Source: an uncultured Bacteroidota bacterium
GTDB lineage: Bacteria; Bacteroidota; Bacteroidia; Chitinophagales; Saprospiraceae
Direction of reading: 5' to 3'
Assembly (NCBI GenBank): GCA_937926185.1
Contig: CALEYM010000121.1
Coordinates: forward strand, 1 to 13,526
DNA length: 13,526 nucleotides
Within the stretch, counting starts at the first letter, position 1. Each line of letters opens with the position of its first letter. The notes beneath the pieces are model-generated. The model was not told where the DNA came from and searched no databases. It was given only the letters and a program-made list of their open reading frames with translations. Below, piece after piece: positions 7,301-13,299 of this stretch. Made by a program: the position numbers and the translations under genes.

Positions 7301-9118
7301 TCACTCGTCCAGTTTCAAATCGAACCGTTGCAACAAATCCGTGACCAATGGGTTCATCTCGCGCATTTTATCCAGCTTTTCTTTTGTCGTGAGCGGTTTT
7401 TTCGGCTGGTTGGCAGCCTGCATTTCGGCGGCTTTGGCCTCGTCGATATCTACCCGGATCTTCAGCGCGGGGTCCTGCAGCCGGGCGCGCAGGGTGTCGA
7501 GCAGGCGGGACATTTCTTCCTGGATCAGGCCGCGATGTACGCTCAGCCCTACCACGGCCACCAGGGTTTTATCTTCCAGCCGCAGGGTGGCGCCGGCCAT
7601 CGCCTGCCGCAGGGTGGGCGATGGGTTCAGTTCGGCGAAAGCCGCCCACTCACTCCGGGCGTTCTCGATGTCGAGCCGGCTCTCCATTCCCGCTTTTTCC
7701 GCTTCCTCCACGGCCACGGCTTCTTCAAAATCTTCCAGGCGCAGCGAAATTTTATCGGCGCGTTTCAGGCCGAGCCGAATTTCCGTATTCAGGGCGCTCA
7801 TAGCCTCCTGGCTCAACTCCGCCGCGTTGGAAACGGTGGACGGTGGACGGTGGACGGGAGACGGTGGACGGGAAACGGTGGACGGTTCGGCCATGCCTTC
7901 GCTGCCGTCCACCGTCGACCGTCCACCGTCCCCTGTCTCCCGTCTCCCGTCGACCGTCCCCCGTCCACCGTCCACCGTCAGGTCAGAAGTTTTTTTTTCC
8001 AGCAGGCCGGCTGCCTGCACGGCCCGGTTGATGTAGCACATTTTCAGGAGCGCCATTTCGAGGTGCAGGCGTTTGTGGCGGGCCATTTTCAGGTTGACGT
8101 CGCAGTCGTTGGCGATGCCGAGGGCGCTGAGCAGGAAAGAATTTGGCGACAGCGCGGCCTGCCGGCGGTAGCGCTCGCGCAGGCTTTCGCCCACTTCGAG
8201 CAGGGCGAGCGTACTCTCGTCTTTGCAAACGAGGATATTGCGCAGGTGTTCGGCCAAGCCGGTGAGAAATACTTCGGGTTCGAAACCTTTGCGCAGGATC
8301 AGGTCGAAAAGATTCAGAATGGCGGGCGCGTCTTCGGCCAGCAGGGCGTCGGTGACCTGAAAATAATAATCGTAATCGAGTACGTTCAGGTTGTCGATGA
8401 CGTCGTCGTAGCGGATTTTTTTACCCGCCGCGGCGCTGCCGATACGGTCGAAGATCGAGAGGGCGTCGCGCAGGGCGCCGTCGGCTTTTTGGGCGATAAT
8501 ATGCAGGGCATCCTCCTCGGCTTCCAGCCCTTCTTTTTCGCAGATATTTTTCAGGTGCAGCACCATGTCGCCCACGCTGATGCGGCGGAAATCGAATATC
8601 TGGCAACGCGACAGGATGGTGGGGATGATCTTGTGTTTTTCAGTGGTAGCCAGGATAAAAATGGCGTAGGGCGGCGGCTCCTCGAGCGTTTTCAGGAATG
8701 CGTTGAAAGCCGACTGCGACAACATGTGCACCTCGTCGATGATGTACACTTTGAACTTGCCGCGCTGCGGCGGCACCCGCACTTTGTCCACCAGCGCGCG
8801 AATGTCGTCCACGCTGTTGTTCGACGCGGCGTCCAGTTCGAAGATATTCCAGGAAGCGTCTTCGTTGAAAGCCGTGCAGGAAGGGCACTGATTACATGCC
8901 TCGTTGTCTTTGGTTCTGTTTTCGCAATTGAGAATCTTTGCCAGTATGCGCGCGCAGGTGGTTTTGCCCACGCCGCGGGGCCCGCAGAACAGGAACGCGT
9001 GCGCCACGTGGTCGATGGCCAAGGCGTTTTTCAGCGTCTGGGCTACGTGCTGCTGACCCACAACGTCCTCGAAACGCTGCGGGCGGTATTTACGGGCGGA
9101 AACGACAAAGTGGCTCAT
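7301..9118 (-). CDS. dnaX: DNA polymerase III subunit tau (clamp loader), with likely gamma form
   Basis: This 605-aa protein is the ATPase of the clamp loader, which opens and loads the beta clamp and links polymerase cores. The AAA+ core shows Walker A GPRGVGKT (46-53), a zinc module with C65, C75, C78 and C81, Walker B VYIIDE (124-129), sensor-1 region FILATT (about 153-158) and the LSRCQ segment. Domains I-III end near residue 372. The tau-specific C-terminal region runs from about 430 to 605 and ends MNPLVTDLLQRFDLKLDE. Between them are an A9 run (codons 374-377) and a 49-codon insert of heptanucleotide repeats (codons 380-428 or so) giving TVDGGR-type and RPPSTV-type peptides. Slippage on the A9 run would produce a 378- or 379-residue gamma-like protein. 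The start at 9118 (MSHFVVSARKYRPQ) is the family's usual one and sits just after a perfect -7 motif. Confidence 0.97.
   Translation of the reverse strand: MSHFVVSARKYRPQRFEDVVGQQHVAQTLKNALAIDHVAHAFLFCGPRGVGKTTCARILAKILNCENRTKDNEACNQCPSCTAFNEDASWNIFELDAASNNSVDDIRALVDKVRVPPQRGKFKVYIIDEVHMLSQSAFNAFLKTLEEPPPYAIFILATTEKHKIIPTILSRCQIFDFRRISVGDMVLHLKNICEKEGLEAEEDALHIIAQKADGALRDALSIFDRIGSAAAGKKIRYDDVIDNLNVLDYDYYFQVTDALLAEDAPAILNLFDLILRKGFEPEVFLTGLAEHLRNILVCKDESTLALLEVGESLRERYRRQAALSPNSFLLSALGIANDCDVNLKMARHKRLHLEMALLKMCYINRAVQAAGLLEKKTSDLTVDGGRGTVDGRRETGDGGRSTVDGSEGMAEPSTVSRPPSPVHRPPSTVSNAAELSQEAMSALNTEIRLGLKRADKISLRLEDFEEAVAVEEAEKAGMESRLDIENARSEWAAFAELNPSPTLRQAMAGATLRLEDKTLVAVVGLSVHRGLIQEEMSRLLDTLRARLQDPALKIRVDIDEAKAAEMQAANQPKKPLTTKEKLDKMREMNPLVTDLLQRFDLKLDE
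7834..7980. repeat. Inverted arrays of 7-bp repeats inserted in dnaX
   Basis: The left array has seven units in strict 7-bp phase (7834-7882), mostly CGGTGGA with variants CGGGAGA and CGGGAAA. After a spacer (7883-7905), the right array has ten units (7906-7975), mostly CGTCCAC with variants CGTCGAC, CGTCCCC, CGTCTCC and TGTCTCC, plus a partial unit. The arrays are complementary to each other, so they can fold back. The clearest stem is 7875-7885 with 7905-7915, 11 bp with a 19-nt loop. The total length is 147 bp, exactly 49 codons, so the dnaX frame is kept. The units contain no stop codon in any frame on either strand. Confidence 0.92.
7990..7998 (-). promoter_or_regulatory. A9 slippery run in dnaX mRNA, candidate programmed frameshift site
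   Basis: The coding strand has nine consecutive A residues split as GAA AAA AAA ACT, which contains the heptamer A AAA AAA in the phase needed for -1 tandem slippage. A 6-bp GC stem (8002-8007 with 8013-8018) lies 3 nt upstream and the fold-back heptamer insert lies about 10 nt downstream. No upstream Shine-Dalgarno-like stimulator is evident. Related A-run sites control gamma synthesis in E. coli (ribosomal) and Thermus thermophilus (transcriptional slippage). Confidence 0.55.
8002..8018 (-). other. GC-rich hairpin just upstream of the dnaX A9 run
   Basis: In the mRNA, GCAGGC and GCCTGC form a perfect 6-bp stem around a 5-nt loop, ending 3 nt before the A9 run. A nascent-RNA hairpin so close behind a homopolymer could affect polymerase slippage. 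It lies within coding sequence, and a chance match in GC-rich codons cannot be excluded. Confidence 0.4.
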
Positions 9119-9125
9119 TGCATTG

Positions 9126-9133
9126 CAAAAGTA
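9126..9133 (-). promoter_or_regulatory. -7 element of dnaX, perfect TAnnTTTG match
   Basis: The minus strand reads TACTTTTG, matching the Bacteroidota -7 consensus at all six defined positions. It ends 7 nt before the dnaX ATG at 9118, so the transcript should begin within a few bases of the start codon and be nearly leaderless. No clear -33 motif was found at the expected distance. Confidence 0.55.
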
Positions 9134-9226
9134 CGACGTTTAAGGGGAGAAACGCAGGCTTTATGAGGAGAAGTTTTCCACACTGCGCGACCGGGTCAAA
9201 CAAAACAGGGATTTATTCTGCGATTG

Positions 9227-9559
9227 TCAATTGGATACCTCCGCCGGTTCGGCAAAGGTCTGCCAATCTGGCTTGTCGGCATCCACACCCGGGTTCATAT
9301 TGTCGTAATAACCTTGTATGTCCTCCGCATAAGCGCGCAGCGCTTCCAGAAAGTCGGGCAGCGTTCTATTTTCCCAGGTCTGCGGGTTTTCTGAAAAGTC
9401 CCGGTGCAAAAGATCGAGAAACTGAATAAAGGATGGCCGGTCGCTTACTTTGAAATCGTTGAGCAGGTTGTTCATATAGGTGTTCTTAGTTTTGCTTTGG
9501 GCCATCTGTAGTTTCAGGTCCCGGACTTCGGCTTCCAATTGACCGATCCGCTTCCGCAT
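9227..9559 (-). CDS. Small hypothetical protein with coiled-coil start (DUF7660-like)
   Basis: This 110-aa protein begins with a short heptad-like helix (about 4-22, LEAEVRDLKLQM) followed by a compact acidic domain with FIQFLDLLHRDF (44-55), NPQTWENRTLPDFLEAL (58-74) and PDWQTFAE (98-105). The pattern of a WEN-type motif followed by FLEAL and a terminal W-x-TFA resembles small proteins I recall as DUF7660; this was not checked and no function is known for them. There is no signal peptide or transmembrane segment, so it should be cytoplasmic. It starts 13 nt after the DUF1348 gene and is likely co-transcribed with it. The ATG at 9559 keeps the whole coil; later in-frame ATGs exist at residues 19 and 29. 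Confidence 0.75.
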   Translation of the reverse strand: MRKRIGQLEAEVRDLKLQMAQSKTKNTYMNNLLNDFKVSDRPSFIQFLDLLHRDFSENPQTWENRTLPDFLEALRAYAEDIQGYYDNMNPGVDADKPDWQTFAEPAEVSN

Positions 9560-9572
9560 TCATGACGGAAAG

Positions 9573-9989
9573 TTACCTGAGTTTTCGGTTTTTTTCTTCA
9601 ATAGGTAGGTCGTTGATGCTGGCATAACGTTTGCGCATCAGGCCGTTCTCATCAAACTCCCAGTTTTCGTTGCCATAGGCCCGCCACCACTGGCCGTTCG
9701 CGTCGTGGTATTCATACTCGAAACGGACGGCGATGCGGTTGCCCGTGTGCGCCCAGTATTCTTTTTTGAGTTTGTACTGGCGCTCTTTCTGCCACTTTTC
9801 GGTGAGGAACCGGACGATTTCCGACCGGCCATTGATAAACAGGTTGCGGTTGCGCCATTCGCTGTCGGGGGTGTAAGCCAGCGACACGCGCAGGGGGTCC
9901 TGGCTGTTCCAGGCGTCTTCGGCCATCTGGATTTTTTGCCTGGCGGTTTCTTCGGTAAAGGGAGGCAAAGGTGGACGTTGGTTATCCAT
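9573..9989 (-). CDS. NTF2-like fold protein of the DUF1348 family
   Basis: This 138-aa soluble protein belongs to the DUF1348 branch of the NTF2-like (SnoaL-type) superfamily. Characteristic segments are PPLPPFTEETARQKIQMAED (7-26), LAYTPDSEWRNR (38-49), FLTEKW (61-66), RIAVRFEYEYHDANGQWWR (85-103), YGNENWEFDENGLM (105-118) and ASINDLPI (123-130). NTF2-like folds form a cone-shaped pocket that may bind or isomerise small hydrophobic molecules; no substrate is known for this branch. The frame is open to 10055, but the ATG at 9989 matches the family's usual start. A structured inverted repeat (10028-10090) separates it from the AhpD-like gene. It probably forms a small operon with the following 110-aa hypothetical. 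Confidence 0.9.
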   Translation of the reverse strand: MDNQRPPLPPFTEETARQKIQMAEDAWNSQDPLRVSLAYTPDSEWRNRNLFINGRSEIVRFLTEKWQKERQYKLKKEYWAHTGNRIAVRFEYEYHDANGQWWRAYGNENWEFDENGLMRKRYASINDLPIEEKNRKLR

Positions 9990-10027
9990 ATCGCGGTAGT
10001 GTTTTTTTGTAAAAATGAGTGGCGTGG

Positions 10028-10090
10028 CCGTGCGCTGCCGGAGCCTGGCGGGCAATCTGAGGTCTACCTGGCAGACTCAGCAGCGCACGG
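10028..10090. terminator. Long inverted repeat, possible terminator of the AhpD-like gene
   Basis: CCGTGCGCTGC at 10028-10038 is the exact reverse complement of 10080-10090. Inside, on the minus strand, TGAGTCT can pair with AGACCTCA with one bulged base, making a branched fold. The element starts 11 nt after the AhpD-like stop, and its 3' side is followed 13 nt later by a run of five T residues. It could terminate that transcript or be a small dispersed repeat. The distance from stem to T-run is larger than in a classical intrinsic terminator. Confidence 0.38.
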
Positions 10091-10101
10091 GATGCTTGAC
10101 T

Positions 10102-10656
10102 TTAAACATGCGCTCCGGCGGCAATCAGTTCAGGCGCCAGCGGGAAGTCAATCGGGATTTGGGTGATGTTGTGCAGGTAGTTCATCGCCACTTTGTCGGC
10201 GACGGCCATCACTACATCCACAAGGCTGCCTTTGGTGTAGCCGGCGGCGTAGAACCGGGAGAGCGTTTCATCGGAAGGTTTGCCGCGAAAAGCGGTGATT
10301 TCGTGGCTCAGGCGGGCCAAGGCGTCCAGTTTTGGGTCAAAAGAGGCGGAACCGGTACGGATTTCGAGGATCTGTTCGTCGCTGAAGCCGTTCATTTTGC
10401 CCAGAACGGTATGGGCCGACTGGCAGTAGCGACAGTCGTTTTCCTGGCTGACCACGAGGTTGACCAACTCTTTTTCTTTTTTGGACAAAGAAGTTTTACC
10501 GTTTTGGAATTGGAGGTAATTGCCCAGCGCGGTGTCGCTGTGGGCCATAGCGGCGTAGAGATTGGGCACAAAGCCGAGCGCGCCTTTCAGGTTGTCGAAA
10601 ATGGCTTGGTTGCCGGTGCTTACCTGGTCTCTGGAAGGAACATTGAATGGTGTCAT
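10102..10656 (-). CDS. AhpD-like carboxymuconolactone decarboxylase family protein
   Basis: This 184-aa all-helical protein carries the AhpD-type redox motif C75-R-Y-C78 with H82, and E63 twelve residues before C75, matching the spacing of the AhpD proton-relay Glu/Cys/Cys/His set. Such proteins act as thiol-dependent peroxidases or oxidoreductases in oxidative-stress defence; the exact substrate cannot be read from the sequence. A second half (about 105-184, DALARLSHEITAFRGK onward) matches the longer peroxidase-related members rather than the minimal decarboxylases. The frame is open to 10704, but the ATG at 10656 fits the family start, and a -7-like motif lies between the two. The AraC-family gene is upstream on the same strand, 98 bp away, and is a candidate regulator. 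Confidence 0.9.
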   Translation of the reverse strand: MTPFNVPSRDQVSTGNQAIFDNLKGALGFVPNLYAAMAHSDTALGNYLQFQNGKTSLSKKEKELVNLVVSQENDCRYCQSAHTVLGKMNGFSDEQILEIRTGSASFDPKLDALARLSHEITAFRGKPSDETLSRFYAAGYTKGSLVDVVMAVADKVAMNYLHNITQIPIDFPLAPELIAAGAHV

Positions 10657-10689
10657 CTTTTTAAGATTTTGACGGTGAAAATGATGACA

Positions 10690-10697
10690 CAAAGGTG
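10690..10697 (-). promoter_or_regulatory. -7-like element of the AhpD-like gene
   Basis: The minus strand reads CACCTTTG followed by TGTC, one mismatch from TAnnTTTG. Transcription would start near 10683, giving a leader of about 27 nt before the ATG at 10656. It argues against the longer reading from 10704. Confidence 0.4.
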
Positions 10698-10754
10698 GGG
10701 GCATCGCGAGGGGGGCAAATAGACAGGGTTTCCCGCTGAAGTAGCAATTCTTCC

Positions 10755-11588
10755 CTATCGCAGGATTCCTTCCCGGAACTCGCTTGGCGACACGCCTTCC
10801 TGCGCTTTGAAAAAGCGGCTAAACGTCTGTAAGTCCTCGTAGCCGAGTTCGTAGGCGATTTCTTTTACCGGCATGTCAGCGTAGTGCAGCAGCCGCCGCG
10901 CTTCCAGCATTTTTCGCTCCTGGATGAGTTGCAGGGGCGTTTTTGCGCCAAAGCGGGAAAACAGGTTGGAGATGGTTTTGGGCGATTTGTGCAACATTTT
11001 GGCGTATTCGGCCACGGTGTGCTTGGTCTTGAAGTGCTGCTCGACCAAAAAATTGTACTCCCGGATCAGGTCCATCTGGGTGCTTTCGGATGCTGTTCCC
11101 GCCATTTTTTGGGCCTTGTATAGCCGGGTGCTGAGGATGAGCAGGCGCTTGAGCATCATCTGCAACATCTCGATTTGCAGGGAGTCGCGCGATTGCATTT
11201 CGATGCAAAACATCCGCCAGAGGAGGTCGAATTTTTCCAGTTCGCCGGCAGGTATGCGAAAAACCGGCAATTGCGAAGCGCCAAAAAACAGGATGCCCTT
11301 GCAGCCCACCTCGCTGTCCCGGTCAATGACGCAGAAGAAGGGGCGGTTGAACCTGACCATGCGCAGCGACGATACTTTCTTTGCGTTCAACCGGTGGAAC
11401 TGGGTGAGGCACACCACCTCGTTTTCCTCAAAAGTGTAGTCCCTGCCGTCAATGTTCAGTTGGTTGCCGCCTGCCGTCATCCAGAGCAGCGACTGTTCCT
11501 GGGTGGCAGGCTTTTTCAATAAGTGGCAGTTGTCAGGGGTGATTTCTACCAGCAGCAGGTATTCGTCGGTGTGTCCTTGGTACTCCAT
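10755..11588 (-). CDS. AraC-family transcriptional regulator
   Basis: This 277-aa regulator has an N-terminal cupin-like sensing domain (about 1-150) and a C-terminal AraC DNA-binding domain with two helix-turn-helix units (about 189-209 and 238-260). The second contains the family signature: MPVKEIAYELGYEDLQTFSR followed by FFKAQEGVSPSEFR. The N-terminal domain has no recognisable ligand motif, so the inducer is unknown. The start MEYQGHTDEYLLL at 11588 is the first ATG of the frame. A weak TAGTTTTT sequence on the minus strand (11626-11633) could be its -7 element, with one mismatch. Downstream on the same strand lies the AhpD-like gene with its own putative promoter. AraC-type activators often control an adjacent enzyme gene, so this pairing is plausible but not shown. 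Confidence 0.93.
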   Translation of the reverse strand: MEYQGHTDEYLLLVEITPDNCHLLKKPATQEQSLLWMTAGGNQLNIDGRDYTFEENEVVCLTQFHRLNAKKVSSLRMVRFNRPFFCVIDRDSEVGCKGILFFGASQLPVFRIPAGELEKFDLLWRMFCIEMQSRDSLQIEMLQMMLKRLLILSTRLYKAQKMAGTASESTQMDLIREYNFLVEQHFKTKHTVAEYAKMLHKSPKTISNLFSRFGAKTPLQLIQERKMLEARRLLHYADMPVKEIAYELGYEDLQTFSRFFKAQEGVSPSEFREGILR

Positions 11589-11700
11589 AATATTGCCGTT
11601 GACATGGCAAGATGCAGGTTGCTGGAAAAACTACGGCAGAAATGGTGACGGATGCTCAGCCAATCGCTTCCCGTAATTTGTTGTTCCAACGCGGATAAAC

Positions 11701-11734
11701 AAACCGGCAGGGATTTGGTTGATTTGCCGGGTTT
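11701..11734. terminator. Candidate hairpin terminator after nadV
   Basis: AAACCGGCA at 11701-11709 pairs with TGCCGGGTTT at 11725-11734, with one bulged base, around a 15-nt loop. It lies 40 nt beyond the nadV stop on the minus strand and is followed by only a weak T-rich stretch (GTTTATCC). It also falls upstream of the AraC start, in a 186-bp gap that otherwise shows nothing clear. Confidence 0.33.
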
Positions 11735-11774
11735 CGCAATCCGGTGCTTTATAAACCTCGCGTCGTCAAGTTAT

Positions 11775-13241
11775 CTAAGACGATTGACCGCAAACCATCT
11801 TTCTGATCTCCTGGAAAGTCTGCTCTTTTAGCAGCGCCCCATCCCGAAACACCAGCTCCAATTCCCCGCCCCGCGCTTCTTCCCAGGTGCAATTATCCTT
11901 CAGTGTCAGCTCTCCCGCTTCGTTGCGGTCTACCCGCAGCAGCCCCCGGGCGCTGCGTTTGGCGCCGTCGTCGGTTTTGGGGTCTTTGAAGATGGCTCGG
12001 CCCTGTCCGTTCACCTCGCCGTAGGTAGCTTTCATGGCGAAACCGAAGGTATCGCGGGTGACGTACTGATAGGTAAAGGAGCCGATACCGAACACGATAT
12101 TGCCCGAGGCGAAACCTTTTTCGGCCAGGCCGGCGCAGATGGCGCGGCAGCGGTCGAGGGTGATGTTGTCGCCGTAGATGACGCCGATGTGCGGGTCGAG
12201 CAGTTTGTAGCCTTTCGGGGTGATGCTGCCGCCGAAGGTGTCCCATAGGCAGGCCACGGCGCCCCGGTGTTCGGGGCTGCCGGCGGGCGCCGAGGGGTCG
12301 CCGCAAAGGATGTGCACCGGGTCGCCGGAGTCGGGGCGGATCACCACCTTGCCGTCGCGCTGCAGGATGGCGTATTTCAGCCGGGGCATGAAGTCGGTGA
12401 TCACCTGCCAGAAGTCCCAGGTGTCGGACACGATGGACACGATGCCCCGGGGGTACACCTCTTCGATGAGGCGGCGAAAGGTTCCGATCTCGCCGTCCTG
12501 CGTGCCCATGCACATCACGGAGTGTTCGGTGGCGGGTACGCTGCCGCCGATGAGTTCCCGTTCCGCGTCGGCGCCGTAGTATTCTTCCAGCCAGTCGATG
12601 GCCGGGATGGAATCGGTGCCGGTAAAGCTCAGCAGGTGCGCCGCGCCGCTCAGCATCGCCGCCTCCAGGCCGCCCATGCCGCGAAAACTGAAGTCGTGGC
12701 CCTGCCAGTCGACGAAAGCCGGGTCGCTGCCGGTGTGTTTGGCATAGTGTTCGAGCAGTTTGCGGAATTCGGCGGCGATCGTGGCGCTGGTACAGGGCAG
12801 CCAGAGCGCGGCAGAGAGCAGGGTTTCGAGGAAATTGGTAAGCCAGAAGAACTCTGGCAGCGTGTTGTGGATGGTAAACATCGGAACGCGCATGGGCACG
12901 CGGGCGCCCTCGGGCAGCGCGCGGATCTCGAGCGGCAGGTAGCCGAGCCCGTGCAGGGCGGCAATGTGTTCGTAGGTGATGGCGCCGGGGCCGAGGTAGG
13001 TTTCGATGCGGCGTTGGTAACGGGCCAGCACCTGTTCTTTGGGCTGCCGGAAAAAATGCCGGTCAAAATCGTCGACCAGGTATTTTTTAATGGCGTATTG
13101 CAGGCCGAAAAACACGACGCTATCCACGCCGGGCATGCGGCTTTTGCGGGGAGTGAGATTGGCATACACGAGGGTGGTGCCTGCGGGGTACTGGCTGCGA
13201 TGATCGACTTTGTAGCCGTCGGTGAAATGGATCGGGTTCAT
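11775..13241 (-). CDS. nadV: Nicotinamide phosphoribosyltransferase (NAMPT/NadV)
   Basis: This 488-aa enzyme condenses nicotinamide with PRPP to give NMN, the one-step route of NAD salvage that bypasses nicotinamidase. Length and motifs match the family. Residues corresponding to human NAMPT are visible: Y10 in DGYKVDH (human Y18), H182/F184/R187 in HDFSFRG (H191/F193/R196), D210 in FTGTD (D219), the catalytic H240 in SVPATEHS (H247), and R302/D304 in IRPDSGDP (R311/D313). GVIYGDN and TRDTFGFAMK follow as expected, so the enzyme looks complete and active. The ATG at 13241 gives the normal family start. No NMN adenylyltransferase or transporter gene is adjacent. No -7-like motif was found between the start and the palindromic element 58 bp upstream, so its promoter may lie within or beyond that element. 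Confidence 0.96.
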   Translation of the reverse strand: MNPIHFTDGYKVDHRSQYPAGTTLVYANLTPRKSRMPGVDSVVFFGLQYAIKKYLVDDFDRHFFRQPKEQVLARYQRRIETYLGPGAITYEHIAALHGLGYLPLEIRALPEGARVPMRVPMFTIHNTLPEFFWLTNFLETLLSAALWLPCTSATIAAEFRKLLEHYAKHTGSDPAFVDWQGHDFSFRGMGGLEAAMLSGAAHLLSFTGTDSIPAIDWLEEYYGADAERELIGGSVPATEHSVMCMGTQDGEIGTFRRLIEEVYPRGIVSIVSDTWDFWQVITDFMPRLKYAILQRDGKVVIRPDSGDPVHILCGDPSAPAGSPEHRGAVACLWDTFGGSITPKGYKLLDPHIGVIYGDNITLDRCRAICAGLAEKGFASGNIVFGIGSFTYQYVTRDTFGFAMKATYGEVNGQGRAIFKDPKTDDGAKRSARGLLRVDRNEAGELTLKDNCTWEEARGGELELVFRDGALLKEQTFQEIRKMVCGQSS

Positions 13242-13269
13242 TGTTGTATGTTGTTTTGGATGTAGTGTG

Positions 13270-13287
13270 TGAGGGGAGTGAGGGGAG
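13270..13287. repeat. 9-bp tandem duplication TGAGGGGAG x2
   Basis: Two exact copies lie at 13270-13278 and 13279-13287, in the 58-bp stretch between the nadV start and the palindromic element. The strand asymmetry (purine-rich plus strand) continues around it. It may be simple slippage; no function is proposed. Confidence 0.7.
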
Positions 13288-13299
13288 GAAGTTTGAGTT

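Larger units (their letters stand above)
7983..9118 (-). other. Putative gamma-form coding region of dnaX (-1 slippage product)
   Basis: If the ribosome slips by -1 on A AAA AAA at codons 374-376, translation continues AAC TTC TGA, giving a 378-residue protein that ends KKNF. A +1 shift, or an mRNA with one A fewer, gives CTT CTG ACC TGA and 379 residues. Either product keeps domains I-III and loses the tau tail, as gamma does in Escherichia coli. The stops are read directly from the sequence; that slippage occurs is inference. Confidence 0.5.

Noticed and set aside
7224..7304. A longer start for the Crp/Fnr regulator at 7304
   Set aside because: The extra 27 residues are Pro/Cys-rich and unlike the family, overlap the dnaX end, and contain the putative -7 element.
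7990..7998. The A9 run as a simple sequencing homopolymer error breaking dnaX
   Set aside because: With nine A residues the full-length tau frame is intact to the conserved C-terminus; any other length would truncate the protein, so nine is the self-consistent reading.
7268..9166. A 632-codon open frame on the plus strand opposite dnaX
   Set aside because: It is a shadow of dnaX: GC-rich codon use leaves the antisense frame open, the translation has no recognisable domain, and the opposite strand carries an unmistakable DnaX.
12267..13265. A 332-codon plus-strand open frame opposite nadV
   Set aside because: The minus-strand frame encodes NAMPT with all active-site residues, and the antisense translation is Gly/Ala/Val/His-rich without domains.
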